DNA of 64,000 bases, taken from contig JAWZYV010014421.1 in the NCBI GenBank assembly GCA_038373885.1, forward strand, positions 1-64,000. Direction: 5' to 3'. A program made the position numbers and the translations under genes. Below are positions 1 through 10,913 of the stretch, one piece after another. How positions within the stretch are numbered: position 1 is the stretch's first letter; every line of letters starts with the position of its first letter. The DNA is from Cheiracanthium punctorium. Taxonomy: Eukaryota > Arthropoda > Arachnida > Araneae > Cheiracanthiidae. Under the pieces are notes generated by a model. The model saw only the letters and a list, made by a program, of their open reading frames with translations, was not told the DNA's origin and ran no database searches.

Positions 1-809
1 TGTAGTATCCTTTAAAGCATTTAATGATGCCCATGTCCAGGGGCTGCAAAATTGAAGTGCAGTTAGCATTAATTTCAAAGTCATCCAGGCTTTATTAGCC
101 TTGTACTTTATGGGAAGACTTTTTCACATTTTTTTAAACATCTTGGTTTTCGTAGATTTCCCAGCAACAAGGGGTTGAATTTTATGTGTACCAGTGCTTT
201 TTACACACAAAAGTACTGTCAACCGTTGTTTGGAATTTTTACAACATTTTCCCCCTTTGAATGAAAGTGTTTTACTGAGTTAAAGTTGAAAAAAAGAAGT
301 CCAGCCTCATCAGCATTATAAATGTCTTCAGGTGCATACTTTTTAAAAATTTCTTTCAATTTGTTGTGTCGCCATTCATTGGCATCACTATTGGAGCTTA
401 CTTTTATTCTCCATGAATTTCTTGGAAAGATATTTCGTGCCAATAACATTAACAGCCAACCGTTGCTGGCTTTGAAATTTTTATTTTCAGCATTGCAGTA
501 AATTTTTTAGCTTTTTTCACATAACAAAGGTCCATTTATAGGAACATTTACTGCCCTTTGCTCTTGCAACCATTTCAAAACTGCTGCGTCGATGTCTTCA
601 TTTGTTGCAGCTTTCTTCTGTTTCCTCTGAGGATTAATTTGATTTAAATTCACTGCTTCTTCAATCTGTTTCCTCTTTCTGAGAAAATTTGCAATGGTAA
701 ATTGCAATAATCTGTATTTCTTGGCAGCATCACTTTGTTTCATGCCTTCCTTACAATCATTGATTACTTGAAGTTTTTTCTGAAACGATAGCTGTTTTCG
801 AACTGCCAT
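1..809 (-). pseudogene. pogo/Tigger-type transposase, broken, runs off left edge
   Basis: This is a decayed transposase of the pogo/Tigger group (Tc1/mariner superfamily), which cuts and pastes DNA at TA sites. Reading on the minus strand from an ATG at 807-809, the first 100 residues form a CENP-B-like helix-turn-helix region (MAVRKQLSFQKKLQVIND..., then KKYRLLQFTIANFLRKR). After a frameshift and an apparent internal deletion, the next frame (449-219) gives EDIYNADEAGLLF, which carries the first catalytic Asp of the DDE domain. A further frame near 215-60 gives QRLTVLLCVKSTGTHK, and the left edge gives LQPLDMGIIKCFKGYY, the usual motif near the third catalytic residue. At least two frameshifts and an in-frame stop (near 172) break it. 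The C-terminus lies outside the window. A Tigger-like terminus at 1784-1803 may be its 5' end. Family assignment is strong; loss of function is directly visible. Confidence 0.85.
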
Positions 810-1225
810 TTTAGTTCATGAAATGAGCAAAGAGGAAGAAAGTCTAAATTTTCTTGTCTCGAAAAAGCAGACTTTAAAAAAAAACTGTCTAATCAGGTAC
901 AGAGGTCGGAGCATTGCCTGACTAGGCTGTGTGTATATGTGGTGCCAAAGTCATTTTGCATGCGGGTACCTGCGATTGGTGAGTGAGGAAGAAAGAAGGA
1001 ACCAAAGAAAACATCAGAACACCCGAAAACACCACAGTGGGGTTAACTCGTTAATTCTCGCGGCTTTGTCCAGCTGTGGCTATTTCCTAGCCACCCAGTA
1101 AGCGAGTATAATTGTTCATTTTTTGCACCTTCTGGTTTAGGAACATGAAAAGCATGGGAGAAACATACAATCCCAACTAATCCTCGTGTGTACTTTATTT
1201 TCTTTAATGCAGATTATTTGCAAAG
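810..1225. other. Flank upstream of the Tigger transposase
   Basis: No coding sequence is recognised. It is more GC-rich than its surroundings and probably contains the 5' leader of the Tigger element. A homopurine stretch (GAGGAAGAAAG) occurs near 985-1000. Confidence 0.3.
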
Positions 1226-1601
1226 ATGTTACTTTCTTGCAATGCAATTACCAGTTACAATGGGTCTTTCTCCCCAGAAGCACAATATCTCCCTCTTGCT
1301 CCTAGTGCTACTCAGGATGGGGGAAACTCCACACTGTCAAAAATCTTCGATAAAAGAACCCGTTTTCTTTCAATGGGGAAAAGAAGTTTTGACCCAACAG
1401 TTGTATGAAATTATTGAGGAGCTGCAAACTAAAGAGTTAGAAAGCTTTTTTCAGTTGAAGTTAGAGAAATGAATGATGAAGGACAAACTTTTATCTACAA
1501 CAAAAAGACATTAGCCAGAAAATATAACAAGCAACTAAGAGAAGGAGTCCGCAAGGAATTCCCTGAAACCCCCAGTTTTGTCATGTCATATGGTGTTTAA
1601 A
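1226..1601 (+). pseudogene. Possible degraded coding fragment of unknown family
   Basis: Three short open stretches in different frames follow one another and each looks protein-like: 1226-1405 (ends ...KRTRFLSMGKRSFDPT), about 1380-1470 (QQLYEIIEELQTKELESFF) and about 1452-1601 (VEVREMNDEGQTFIYNKK, then EGVRKEFPETPSFVMSYG). The frame changes fall near short homopolymers such as the T6 at 1446-1451, as expected of a frameshifted fossil. I do not recognise the family. It lies between the Tigger transposase and a Tigger-like terminus, so it may be cargo or an older insertion. It could also be chance open frames. Confidence 0.25.
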
Positions 1602-1783
1602 TACTGAAATATCGTTGTAGAGGGTAGAAAAAGATGATCAGTCAGGAAAAAACATCGTTCTTCAGAGGTTTATCGCTGTAGAGAATATTGCTAAATGGAG
1701 GGATTATTATTATAATATATGGAAATTCTCCGGGACCGCAAAATTTTATCAGTATACAGAGATTTATTTTTGTATTGACTATT

Positions 1784-1803
1784 GTTATAGCAAGGTTTTA
1801 CTG
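1784..1803 (-). repeat. Tigger/pogo-like terminal repeat
   Basis: Read on the minus strand the sequence is CAGTAAAACCTTGCTATAAC, flanked by TA at 1804-1805. This is the typical end of pogo/Tigger elements, which start CAGTA and use a TA target. Inside it, 1730-1740 has the subterminal GGTCCCG-type motif on the minus strand. It could be the 5' end of the element whose transposase starts at 809, or a separate MITE end. Confidence 0.5.
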
Positions 1804-1805
1804 TA

Positions 1806-2802
1806 TTTAGAAAAAGTTTCCTTCTACAATTTCATGCAAAGCTTGAAACATTGCCCTTTTATGACCAAAATTCACAGAGTTATGAAGCAGCAAATATTTT
1901 CACTTAAATCTCTCTTCCAAGTTTAAAAATGTTCTGTTATAGTGAATTCTTAAAGAACCATATAAATATTGAAATTTTAAATAATAGGTTTGAATTTAAT
2001 TTTCTTTCATAATGCGGAGAAGTAAAACTAATTTTAGAATACCAGTCTTTTAAGCGGAGGGTTATAGTCAATCTCTATAAAAAAAAAAAATCTATCAGGG
2101 GGGGTCTTTTGCTTTGAATGATTTATTAAAACAATGTACATTAATTTTTCTCAAATTCATTCTTTATACAACCACTATAAAGTGCTCTAACTTTAAGCAG
2201 CTGTAACTTGTTGGATTTTGGTTGTAGGAGCATGAATTTTTTTAAATTGTGCATAAAATTGTATAAAGAATTTTTTTTTAAAAATATAACTAATAGGACC
2301 AAGGACTGTATAAAAATTTAAATTTTGTAATTTTTATAGTAATTGAGTTATTGGCTTTGATTGTATCTGATATAATAGATTATACAATTTAAAGCATTTT
2401 TGCTACTGGAACTATGTGTCTCTGACTAATGGTTAGGAAATATCCATTGGGCACTGTTAGCACTGGACTTCCAGTATATTAGTGCAGATTTAGAGTTCCA
2501 ATATATTTTTCTTTGAAAAGAGGAATTACAATGGGACACGTATATGCATAATATAGCTAAATTTGATTTTTTTTTTTAAAGAATAAAATAACCATAAATT
2601 CTGAAAAAAAAAAATTACAGTGAAAGCTAATAGTTGTTAAAATATTGTTCTGTACTTAAATTTTAGTTTTAATTAAAAGGGGGAATATTATTGTACAACA
2701 AACTGCCCCAATGTGCCCTCTTTCCCCTTTTGATACTCTTCTTTTCAAAGCAATTTATTTTAATAATATGTAAGTTAATTATAATTCTTATACTATAACT
2801 AG
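1806..2802. other. AT-rich intergenic or intronic stretch
   Basis: Homopolymer runs and AT-rich sequence only. I see no coding exon or recognised repeat. The last bases form the polypyrimidine tract and AG acceptor for the exon at 2803. Confidence 0.3.
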
Positions 2803-2974
2803 GATTACGTTGCTGAAGCAGAAAATAAACCAAGAGACAAAATTATGAAAGAAAAATATTCCTCCTTAAAACAACGATTTCTTGCTGCATTGAAATCTTC
2901 AATACGTCTTATATTTCTGGATCCAAGGGAAAATAAACTAAGACTTCGTTTTGCTAATGACCATGAAAAAACTC
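2803..2974 (+). CDS. Internal coding exon of an unrecognised gene (exon A)
   Basis: An acceptor (ACTATAACTAG) precedes 2803 and a consensus donor (GTAAGT) starts at 2975. The exon is open in phase 0, begins DYVAEAENKPRDKIMKEKY, continues with SSLKQRFLAALKSSIRLIFL and ends ...NDHEKT plus one spare base. That base joins the two bases at 5602-5603 to make a codon, and the reading continues open for 158 more codons, which is good evidence for a real spliced gene. The segment is basic, probably helical, with an amphipathic stretch. I do not recognise the family. The start codon must lie in an upstream exon that I could not locate. Confidence 0.6.
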
Positions 2975-5601
2975 GTAAGTATTTTATTATTAAAAATTAC
3001 TTTTTTTAAACAGTTTTTAAGATACTTTCAGCTGTAACAAACGTTATAGATGAAAAAGATTTGACACACCCATATATATATATTTAAGAAAATTATTTTA
3101 ATTTAACTTTGTGAGAAATTTTCTCTTTCACTGTTTGGCCACAGCCTGAAATTTTTTTTCTTGCTATATGCTTGCTTTACAGTATTACTGAACATAATTA
3201 TTTTAATTTAAAGGAATCGTTGTTTGAATTTTTAAAATATTTTTTCATTGAATATTTTTATTGTAATTCTAATAAAAATATCTTAACATATGAGTGCCTA
3301 TATGTTTTTATCTTATTTTCATGTTAAAAGTTGCAACTATCAACTATGTGACTCTTGATACATGTGACTCTTGTACATGATATATACATATTTTTCTTAG
3401 ACCCATACCAGGTAAATCATATCTATCATGGTGGTTGTTAATATAATGAAAACTTTAAATATGAAATATAATAAATTTTTAGTTATTTGTCCTTATGCAA
3501 GATTTTGGCTGATAAATATTTTTACATATTTTGGCTGACCTTTCCTTTAATTTTCATAACTCTTTTATTTCTTGAAATAACCTGTTCTAACATTGCTAAT
3601 ATAACATTTCTAACTATTTTACTAATTTTTAAATATTTTTTAAACATTACAACAAAGTTACATAGTTCATGGGACATCATTTATAAGATCGGGCTGCCAT
3701 GCCGATCTTGGCCTCTGTACATGTGCTAAAATGAAGATGATGTTACCAGATCGACAAAGAATCGCCTAATGTTGCGGACATTCACTATTCATTCAAGTGA
3801 AAATAATTAATTTTGAAAGGACGTAATAACTTCTAAAAGATGGACAATTATCGTCATTTATGAAGTTCTATGCAACATCCTTTACAATTTTGATATGGAC
3901 AAAGTATAGCCCTGAACGTATATAAGCTGAGCGCGAGTGGGAGAAAAGATTTTTCTTTCCCCTTCACCTGATAAGGACTGGTTCCTGACTGACACAGATG
4001 ACACGGGAAATAGTGTGGGACATAGACAGCTGGATGAAGTGAACCACGTGGTGATTTGGAGGGCCCATGCGAGACGATTGTTGGCAAGATCGAAAATTTT
4101 TGATAAGTTTTTTTTCTTTACTCTTTTTCTTGCACATACACCAATTTTCTTCTAATTAAAATTTTAATTTATATTTTTTATGTCAGCCAAAATGTTTTTG
4201 TTTTTGTTTGTGTTATTAGTATGACATTTGTAAACATTTATTTAAGGTTAAAGAAGACTGATTATTAGTTTTCATAATACTTTCTGGAAATATTTCGATA
4301 TTGATTTAAGGTATAGTTTAAGTATATTTATATATTATATAAATATACCTTAAGGTATACGGTACCTTAAGGTATAGTAAGGTATAGTTATATATTTCAT
4401 GTGTCATGAGTTATGTTATTATAAGGGATGGATAAAGATTTGCTAAATAGCTACTAGGCTTTTGAATTGTCATGTGTGAATAATTTTGTAGGAATGTTAT
4501 TCTGAAAGCTACAGACAAATTATATTTTTCAATAAACTATATTATTAAATTATTTTATGTTATTTCATTGGAAATATATTGGCTCTCTTTCACTAATGGA
4601 CATGAATGGGTTTTTGCAGTAATTTTACTTCATTAAGTGATTAAAAACGCAATGTAAGTCTTCATAAATACTATAGGATCTTGAATGTTAAAGTTATTAC
4701 ATTGGTGTATCTTCGAACATTAGAGGAATTTTGCTTTACAGTAGATTTTGAATGACACCATTAAATTAAGTGAGGGTAAGGAAAATGTAAAGTTAAGTAA
4801 ATTTTAAGATCTATTTAGTAAATACAATTAGGAAGTTAGATCATGCTATCCAGTTACAAAATTAAAATCAAATAAGCTTCAACAAATAAATACAACAACC
4901 TTTGCTCAATGATCTTTGCTTTAAAGTAAGTTATAAGTGAAAAATCAAATCAGAATGACTTTGGATAGCTTCTTATCAGCAGGAAATGAAATATCTGTTT
5001 GTACGTAAATTTTAAAAGATAAATTAAACTTCTATGTTTATTGTTAAGTGATTATATTTTATTACAATTCTTCTATTTTATTAATTTTAAATGCATGTGT
5101 TTGTAGAAGTAAAATTTCATAAAATACCCCTTCCCCCACTCCCTTCGCCAAATCCATGCCTCCGGATATATTGTTTATTTATTAATTTTTCTCCTGACAA
5201 GCACAATATAAGGGGCTACTGTATTAATTTTCAGAGTTAAAATTCAGATATTTTCCAGGTTATGTATTATTTATAAATATAATATGAAATTAAATTTAAG
5301 ATAATATATAAGAAGAAGCATTGTACAGATAACAAAATTATGTTTTTATATATTCCACACCAATCAACATCTAAGTTTTTAAAAGTTTGTTTAAAGCTAT
5401 GAATGTTTGATTCAATGATATTTAGTGAAGAATTTATTAAGAATGTATAAAAAACCAAATTTTCAAATAATTACCTTAAAATAAGATTTCATAACCATTT
5501 ACTGGTGTTTGAAAATCTGTCGGGTGTAATTATGAATTTTTTAACATTTTCTAAGAAAAATCAAATTTCAGCAGCAAATCTCAGCAGCTTTTAATTTATA
5601 G
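2975..5601 (+). other. Intron 1 of the unrecognised gene
   Basis: The intron is about 2.6 kb and AT-rich. It contains a small hairpin with an 8-bp stem, AAGATCGG/CCGATCTT (3685-3692 and 3702-3709). It also contains clustered TAAGGTATA palindromes, including the perfect 16-bp TATACCTTAAGGTATA at 4344-4359. I find no further convincing exon. Confidence 0.45.
4344..4374. repeat. TACCTTAAGGTA palindrome pair
   Basis: A perfect 16-bp palindrome TATACCTTAAGGTATA (4344-4359) is followed at once by a second copy of its core, TACCTTAAGGTA (4363-4374). More GGTATAG repeats follow. This could be the inner part of a small AT-rich foldback element; no flanking duplication was found. Confidence 0.4.
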
Positions 5602-6078
5602 AAAACAACATCTCAAAAAAAAGAGGAGGAAATTGGAGAGGGGAAAAAATGCAGCAGTCTGCTCCACCACTTTCGCCTCCTATGGCAACTGAAGTAGAGG
5701 AATGTTCTCCAAATCCATCAGAAGCAACATCTGGATATTTTACAGATGAAGAAATGGAAACTGACTATATGCAATCAATGTGTGCTTCATTGAATGATTC
5801 TCATGATCCTTTTCACATTCCATACTCCCCAAGTGAAGAAAAAAGCATCGAAAGTGGAGCTGTTTTTGAACAATCTTCCTCAATGAATTTTTCCTTTTCT
5901 GATCCACCACAGTATGTTCTAGACTATGTTAACTGTGAACAAGACAATGTACTAGACAATCACAGCAGTGAACTAGGCAATCTTAAAGAATATATGCTGA
6001 ATTTTGATGGTAATAGGGAAGATTTTTCACAGTACTTTCCAACTGGTACAAACGATTTTGAAAATGTGGATTTGGATG
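5602..6078 (+). CDS. Large coding exon of the unrecognised gene (exon B)
   Basis: The exon is flanked by TTTATAG at 5595-5601 and the donor GTATGT at 6079. It enters in phase 1 and leaves in phase 1, matching exons A and C. It encodes 158 residues beginning NNISKKRGGNWRGEK, then a Ser/Pro and acidic region containing QQSAPPLSPPMATEVEE, SGYFTDEEMETDY and FHIPYSPSEEKS. Asp, Glu, Ser, Asn and Tyr dominate and there is no transmembrane segment, which looks like a disordered regulatory or activation-type region of a nuclear or cytoplasmic protein. The methionine at 5649 is internal: the frame is open upstream to the splice site and joins exon A. The function is unknown to me. Confidence 0.7.
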
Positions 6079-8350
6079 GTATGTTTCTGATTTTTAAATT
6101 TATTTTTTTTTTAGTACAGTTAGTAATTTGATTTGAACAGATAAATAAGAAAAATTCATTTGCATGTCTAAGAATACATTTTTGTAGCCCTGTAAAAAGC
6201 CCTAAGTCCTACATATACCAAGAACTATGCAGTATGTAAGACAGTTTCATATAATATGCATCCTAATTAGAGCTCAATCAAATGCATCATGTAGATACTA
6301 GTGCATTTTCGAGAATTTGCATTCCTAGGTTGTGAAGGTAAATATTTAAATTGGGACAGGTTCGATATTTTTCACAATGTCGAGATGAAACATTTTGCTA
6401 AATACGTCATTTTGACAAGAATTATGCTTAATGGCTGTTTTAATGGCAATGCATAAATTCTAAAGAATCATCATTGAGTAGAAAGGCACCATTGGCTTAA
6501 AATATCTGATCTGTTTCTTTAAATTGAGCATTAAAGAGTGAGAAACGAAGATAGATAATGTATTATATAAATTTGAAAGTCGAAAGCTACTCAGATGTCC
6601 GATTTGAGCACATTAGTGAGCATAGTTGGTTAAGTTAAATTTATTTATTTATTACTTTTAATACTACTTTTGAGACTGATGTCATTCGATAAATAATGTA
6701 ATTTAAAAATACATAAGAAACCCATTTAGGATAATAAGCCTAGAGATAAAATTTGTGCCACAAGTGAAATAATGAAGTTCCACAATGTCTGATAAAAGTG
6801 GATCAGTAATTAACACAGGATTATTTCTTTTGCTTTCAATAATTCAAGTGAAATTGACATCATTTTGATATCACAAGTTTAAAAAATAATTTTGACTTAA
6901 AAATTATACTGCGGATAAAATAATGTTAGAGTAAGAGGAGATTACTTTTCGTGAGTTTAATAAATCATTTTGAGTATCAATTTAAATTTTAAGAATCTCT
7001 AAAGTAAAAGTATGCCACAAGCAAATTATTTTCGTAATTTTTAAGATTTCAGTTAGCTAGAAATATCTTATTGGAAGTGGAATTAACCACTGTAAATCCC
7101 CTTTTACGCGAGACCAGGACAGTAGATAAACTGAGGAGCCATCGATTAAAATGTAAGGTTATGTATCATATACTAATTCAGACCTTTATTTTAACACCTG
7201 ATCCTTATGACAAATTGCTGACTTTTTATATAGAAAGGAATAATCGCTCAAATTCACAAATCTAGACTCTTTCCTGTAAGTAATGGTATACTGGATTTAT
7301 TTTCAACGTTTTAATTGAATCGGAACTATCCGATTTGAAGTTCAGTTTTTAATTAAAAGAGTAAAACAAAAGCACATCTGTTTTTGCAGATGACATCAGC
7401 ACACGCGATTTTTCCATGGCAACAACTGTCTTTATTCAGATGTCATGTTTTAAAAAGAACTAGAAGTCCGTTCGCGGGGCAATTACAATGGGCACTAGAA
7501 TAAACATTTGATGAAAATATGTCTACACTCAATACATCTAATCTTCGTCTGCCTAAAATAAAGAACTTCATATTCAGTTTTTATTATATACCCTAATCGA
7601 ATTTCATGCTCTTCTGAAAATGTGCAGAAACATTTTGCATTCAAATTATTTTGTTTTGTGTAAACAGCCTCTTTTATATCAAGGCTTCAAGCAGATGATC
7701 ATTTTAATGAAAAAAAATTAAACTATGTTATCTGGAAAAACAATTTGAAAAATATTGGAATGGCAATTTTCTATTCAAAGCTTGATAACCATGATTTCAG
7801 AATGAGGTCAAGAGTCAAATAATTTTGCTTTCCTTTTAGATTTCACGTCATTGGAATTAATTCAAATTACACATGTAGCAAAAATGTTCGTTTCCTACTG
7901 TGCGGAGAATGGGAACGCAGCTAGTAAAAAAAAAATTAATTAATAAACTTAATTTTTAAAAAAATAATTAGTAACTGCATAAACTTTTGGATTTTCTACA
8001 CCTATTAGAATTGCTTAGTCAAAATTTTTATATCATTTGTACCACCACATTAGTTTCAGTAACATAGATGTATACAGATTTTTATTATTATTGAATGAAA
8101 TATTGCATTTGTGTTTTAATTAAAACAACTTTTGTAATTTCAAAATTTATTTATTGCATTAAAAAGAAATTGGTTACTTTTTGATCCCCCACCCCCAGTA
8201 TTAAGTGGTGTAGATGTAGACTTTTACTGGATTTTCATGTTGTACTGTGATTTATTATGAGTGCTTTTTATATTTCATTGTGTACGTTTTCATTCTTCGT
8301 CATGGTTTCATTTAAATATTCTTTAATATATTAATGCAATTTATTTTCAG
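6079..8350 (+). other. Intron 2 of the unrecognised gene
   Basis: About 2.3 kb. Positions 6178-6300 resemble a second repeat at 55085-55250 (shared TAGCCCTGT...AAGTCCTA order), so an old dispersed repeat sits here. No other coding exon is convincing. Confidence 0.4.
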
Positions 8351-8422
8351 ATATTGAACCTACATTCATGTTGGATTCCGAAAATTTAACAAAACTTTCA
8401 GAGTCTTATGAAACTTCTGCAG
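8351..8422 (+). CDS. Third coding exon of the unrecognised gene (exon C)
   Basis: The acceptor TTTTCAG ends at 8350. The frame dictated by exon B gives DIEPTFMLDSENLTKLSES and continues YETSA. A possible donor (CAG/GTGTGA) at 8423 would leave phase 1 again. An alternative is that the exon stays open to a stronger-looking donor (AAACAG/GTACTT) at 8497, adding about 25 residues; the sequence alone does not decide. The acidic, Ser/Thr-rich character continues that of exon B. Later exons were not found, so the gene's 3' end is either beyond the nearby repeats or missed. Confidence 0.55.
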
Positions 8423-8496
8423 GTGTGAAAACATTTTGGTTGTATACAGAACAGTTTCGTGTTGACTCAACATTCTTTTTAGTATTTAGAAAACAG

Positions 8497-9100
8497 GTAC
8501 TTTTGTCTTAATCATTAATAATTTTATATTTAATTAGTATACTGGATGTTTCAAATTGTCTGAGAGGGGCTTTATTTTAACTGTAGACCTTAGCTTTGCT
8601 CTATACTTAAAGAATGAAGTTTTATAATTATATGCAGCTTTTCTTTTTTATAATTTTCATCTTTGTAAACTTACAAAAAACTGCACATGTGTAAACATAA
8701 TATCCACTGAGTTATTCCATGTTAGTTTTTAGTACTTGTCAACATAGAGCAAAAGTATAAATAATATAGCAAAATAAACATTTTGTGTATATTTAGACTC
8801 GTATGTCTTAGTACGGGTGATAGTGACATTTTAGGACGTCATTTCAACAAAGCTGATTTTTTATCATTGTTTGTTTATTAGAAAATCAGTCATCAAACAG
8901 TTCAGTCATGGTATATACATATATTTTTTCAATAGCTTCACTTTAAAAAATTAGGATAATTCTTATCATTTTTCTATTTGTTTATTTAAAACTTATTTTA
9001 TTGTTTTTCTAATTATACAGTTTTCTGCTTATTTAATGCCCCCCCCCCTTTTCTGCTTCACTATTCATTCTCATTTATACTTAACAAACTTTATGGAGAT
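8497..9100. other. AT-rich stretch, no feature seen
   Basis: Probably intron 3 or intergenic. I see a poly-C run near 9041-9050 and nothing coding. Confidence 0.3.
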
Positions 9101-9114
9101 AGCTCACCTTTGAA

Positions 9115-9560
9115 ACCAGGATACCAGGACCTAATGCATTTGATTATCAGCTCTGGAAGTTTTCGCATGGTTGGTATATGGATCAACCTCAACTCTTCAA
9201 GCACTCTAATTTAAATAAGAGATGATAAAAATTGTGCGATTTCTCACATTCTAAAAATGTTTTATTTCTGTGGTGTATTGGGGTTGCCATGAAATGATGT
9301 GTCATCTATTCAGTCTGCGATTTCAGAAGATGATGATAAATGCCAACTGTTCTTATGTGAGAAAATTTTATCAGAGAATCATTCCAGAGTTGTTCAGGGG
9401 AAGAGTATCTGCATGTTAAACGCCAGTCCTGGGTTCAGTTACCAGCTCTGGAATTTTTTGGTTTAGTCGGTAATTGATGAACCTCAACACTCCAAACATC
9501 TTAATTTAATTAAGGATTGATAAAAATTATGGAGTTTCTCACATTCTAACTATATAATAA
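9115..9560 (+). repeat. Two direct copies of a tRNA-derived SINE-like repeat
   Basis: Copies at about 9115-9262 and 9400-9557 (about 290 bp apart) share CAGCTCTGGAA, then AACCTCAAC, ATAAAAATT and TTTCTCACATTCTAA in the same order. The second copy has a tRNA-like segment ending GGGTTCAGTTACC, which resembles a pol III B box. The family name is unknown; the repeat relationship is clear by eye. Confidence 0.5.
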
Positions 9561-10913
9561 TTATATTTTAAAGTAAAACATTCATCATAAAAATGAAACA
9601 AATTATATCTTTATTGTACTGTATCTTGAATATTTTATATTGCTAGTACTAATGTAATATGCTCATTACAAGTGATTTATGTTCTTGCAGACATTGAATT
9701 AAAAAAAAATTTACATAGTCATCTCATGTGTTGATTATCTTTGACTATTAATTACAGCATTATGGATTGAATTAAGTTCATGAAATGTTTATTCACTCGT
9801 GTTCTGAAAAACAATAAATTTTAGCTTTTCAATACAGTCGATTATTTGTGTCTTTAAAGGAAGGTGGTTTAAAGTACAACCTCCATACATGGATCGAGGT
9901 TGCAGTCTTTTTTTCTGACCTACCATGTAAGACCACAATATATTATCAGTTACATGTGTGCTAAATGCACGTCTAAGTCCTCTCAGTGGTCGACAGCAGT
10001 TTTCAGCAGGTACCAATATTCAGAAGTCGCCACCTTCTGATGAGGCAAATTGCAATAGGAAAACTCCATAAATGGCATAAATAGCTCTTAGCAACACATT
10101 CGATGATAGGAACTGTTTTCTAGCAAACAAGCAAACCTTCCCTATATACTTTATTTGACCTTTTATCCAGGAAAGTTTCTCCTAAATAGGAAAATGACTG
10201 AGGAGGAACATTTTTGAATTTTACGAAGGTCAAAAATGTCATGTAACTGGCATTGCACATCTGATAAAGGAAGTAATTTTTCATTAAAATAAATAGAAAT
10301 GAATCGGGACTTCACAAAAATGATGTATATTTAAGGAACATGTAAACCACATACGGGCGACCTCTGGCATGTGGGTCAGATGTGGCCCGCCACGACTTTT
10401 GACCTGCCCAGCTGAACCTATCAAAACCTTGTATATAATCCATATAAATCATTCAAAATCACATATAAATCCCTATTATGCGACCTGCAACTTTGCTAAT
10501 ATCCTGAAGCAAATAATACAACATTGTAGATGTTATTCGGCTTTTTATGCTCAATTTTTTTTTTCTTTTTGGAGTAATAGTGGAAAAGTTTTATCTCAGA
10601 GCGGTTACCCAGAATTATTACAGAGTAAGCCAGTCAGGGATCAGCATAACTATATAGTAGGATTGCTATGTAACACATCTATCTATATTTTTAAATAAGA
10701 AAAAATAAATTTCATTAACTATTGCCAATGTTTCCCAAATACAGATCTTTTAAATAGACCTAACTTTAAAAATCACCTCTAACTGTAAAAATCGTAGGTT
10801 TACTTTATTATCATAAATTTGTAAATATTAAAACTATAAAATAGGCATTTATTTTTAATCCTGCAGCATTGGCCATTTACACAAAGGACTGCTAAAAAAA
10901 TTGTCATTGAAAC
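9561..10913. other. Intergenic, no gene recognised
   Basis: Mixed AT-rich DNA. Positions 9832-9960 start with TACAGTCGATTATTTG, which looks like a pogo-type MITE end, but I could not find its partner. The short open frames on both strands here show no recognisable domain. Confidence 0.3.
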
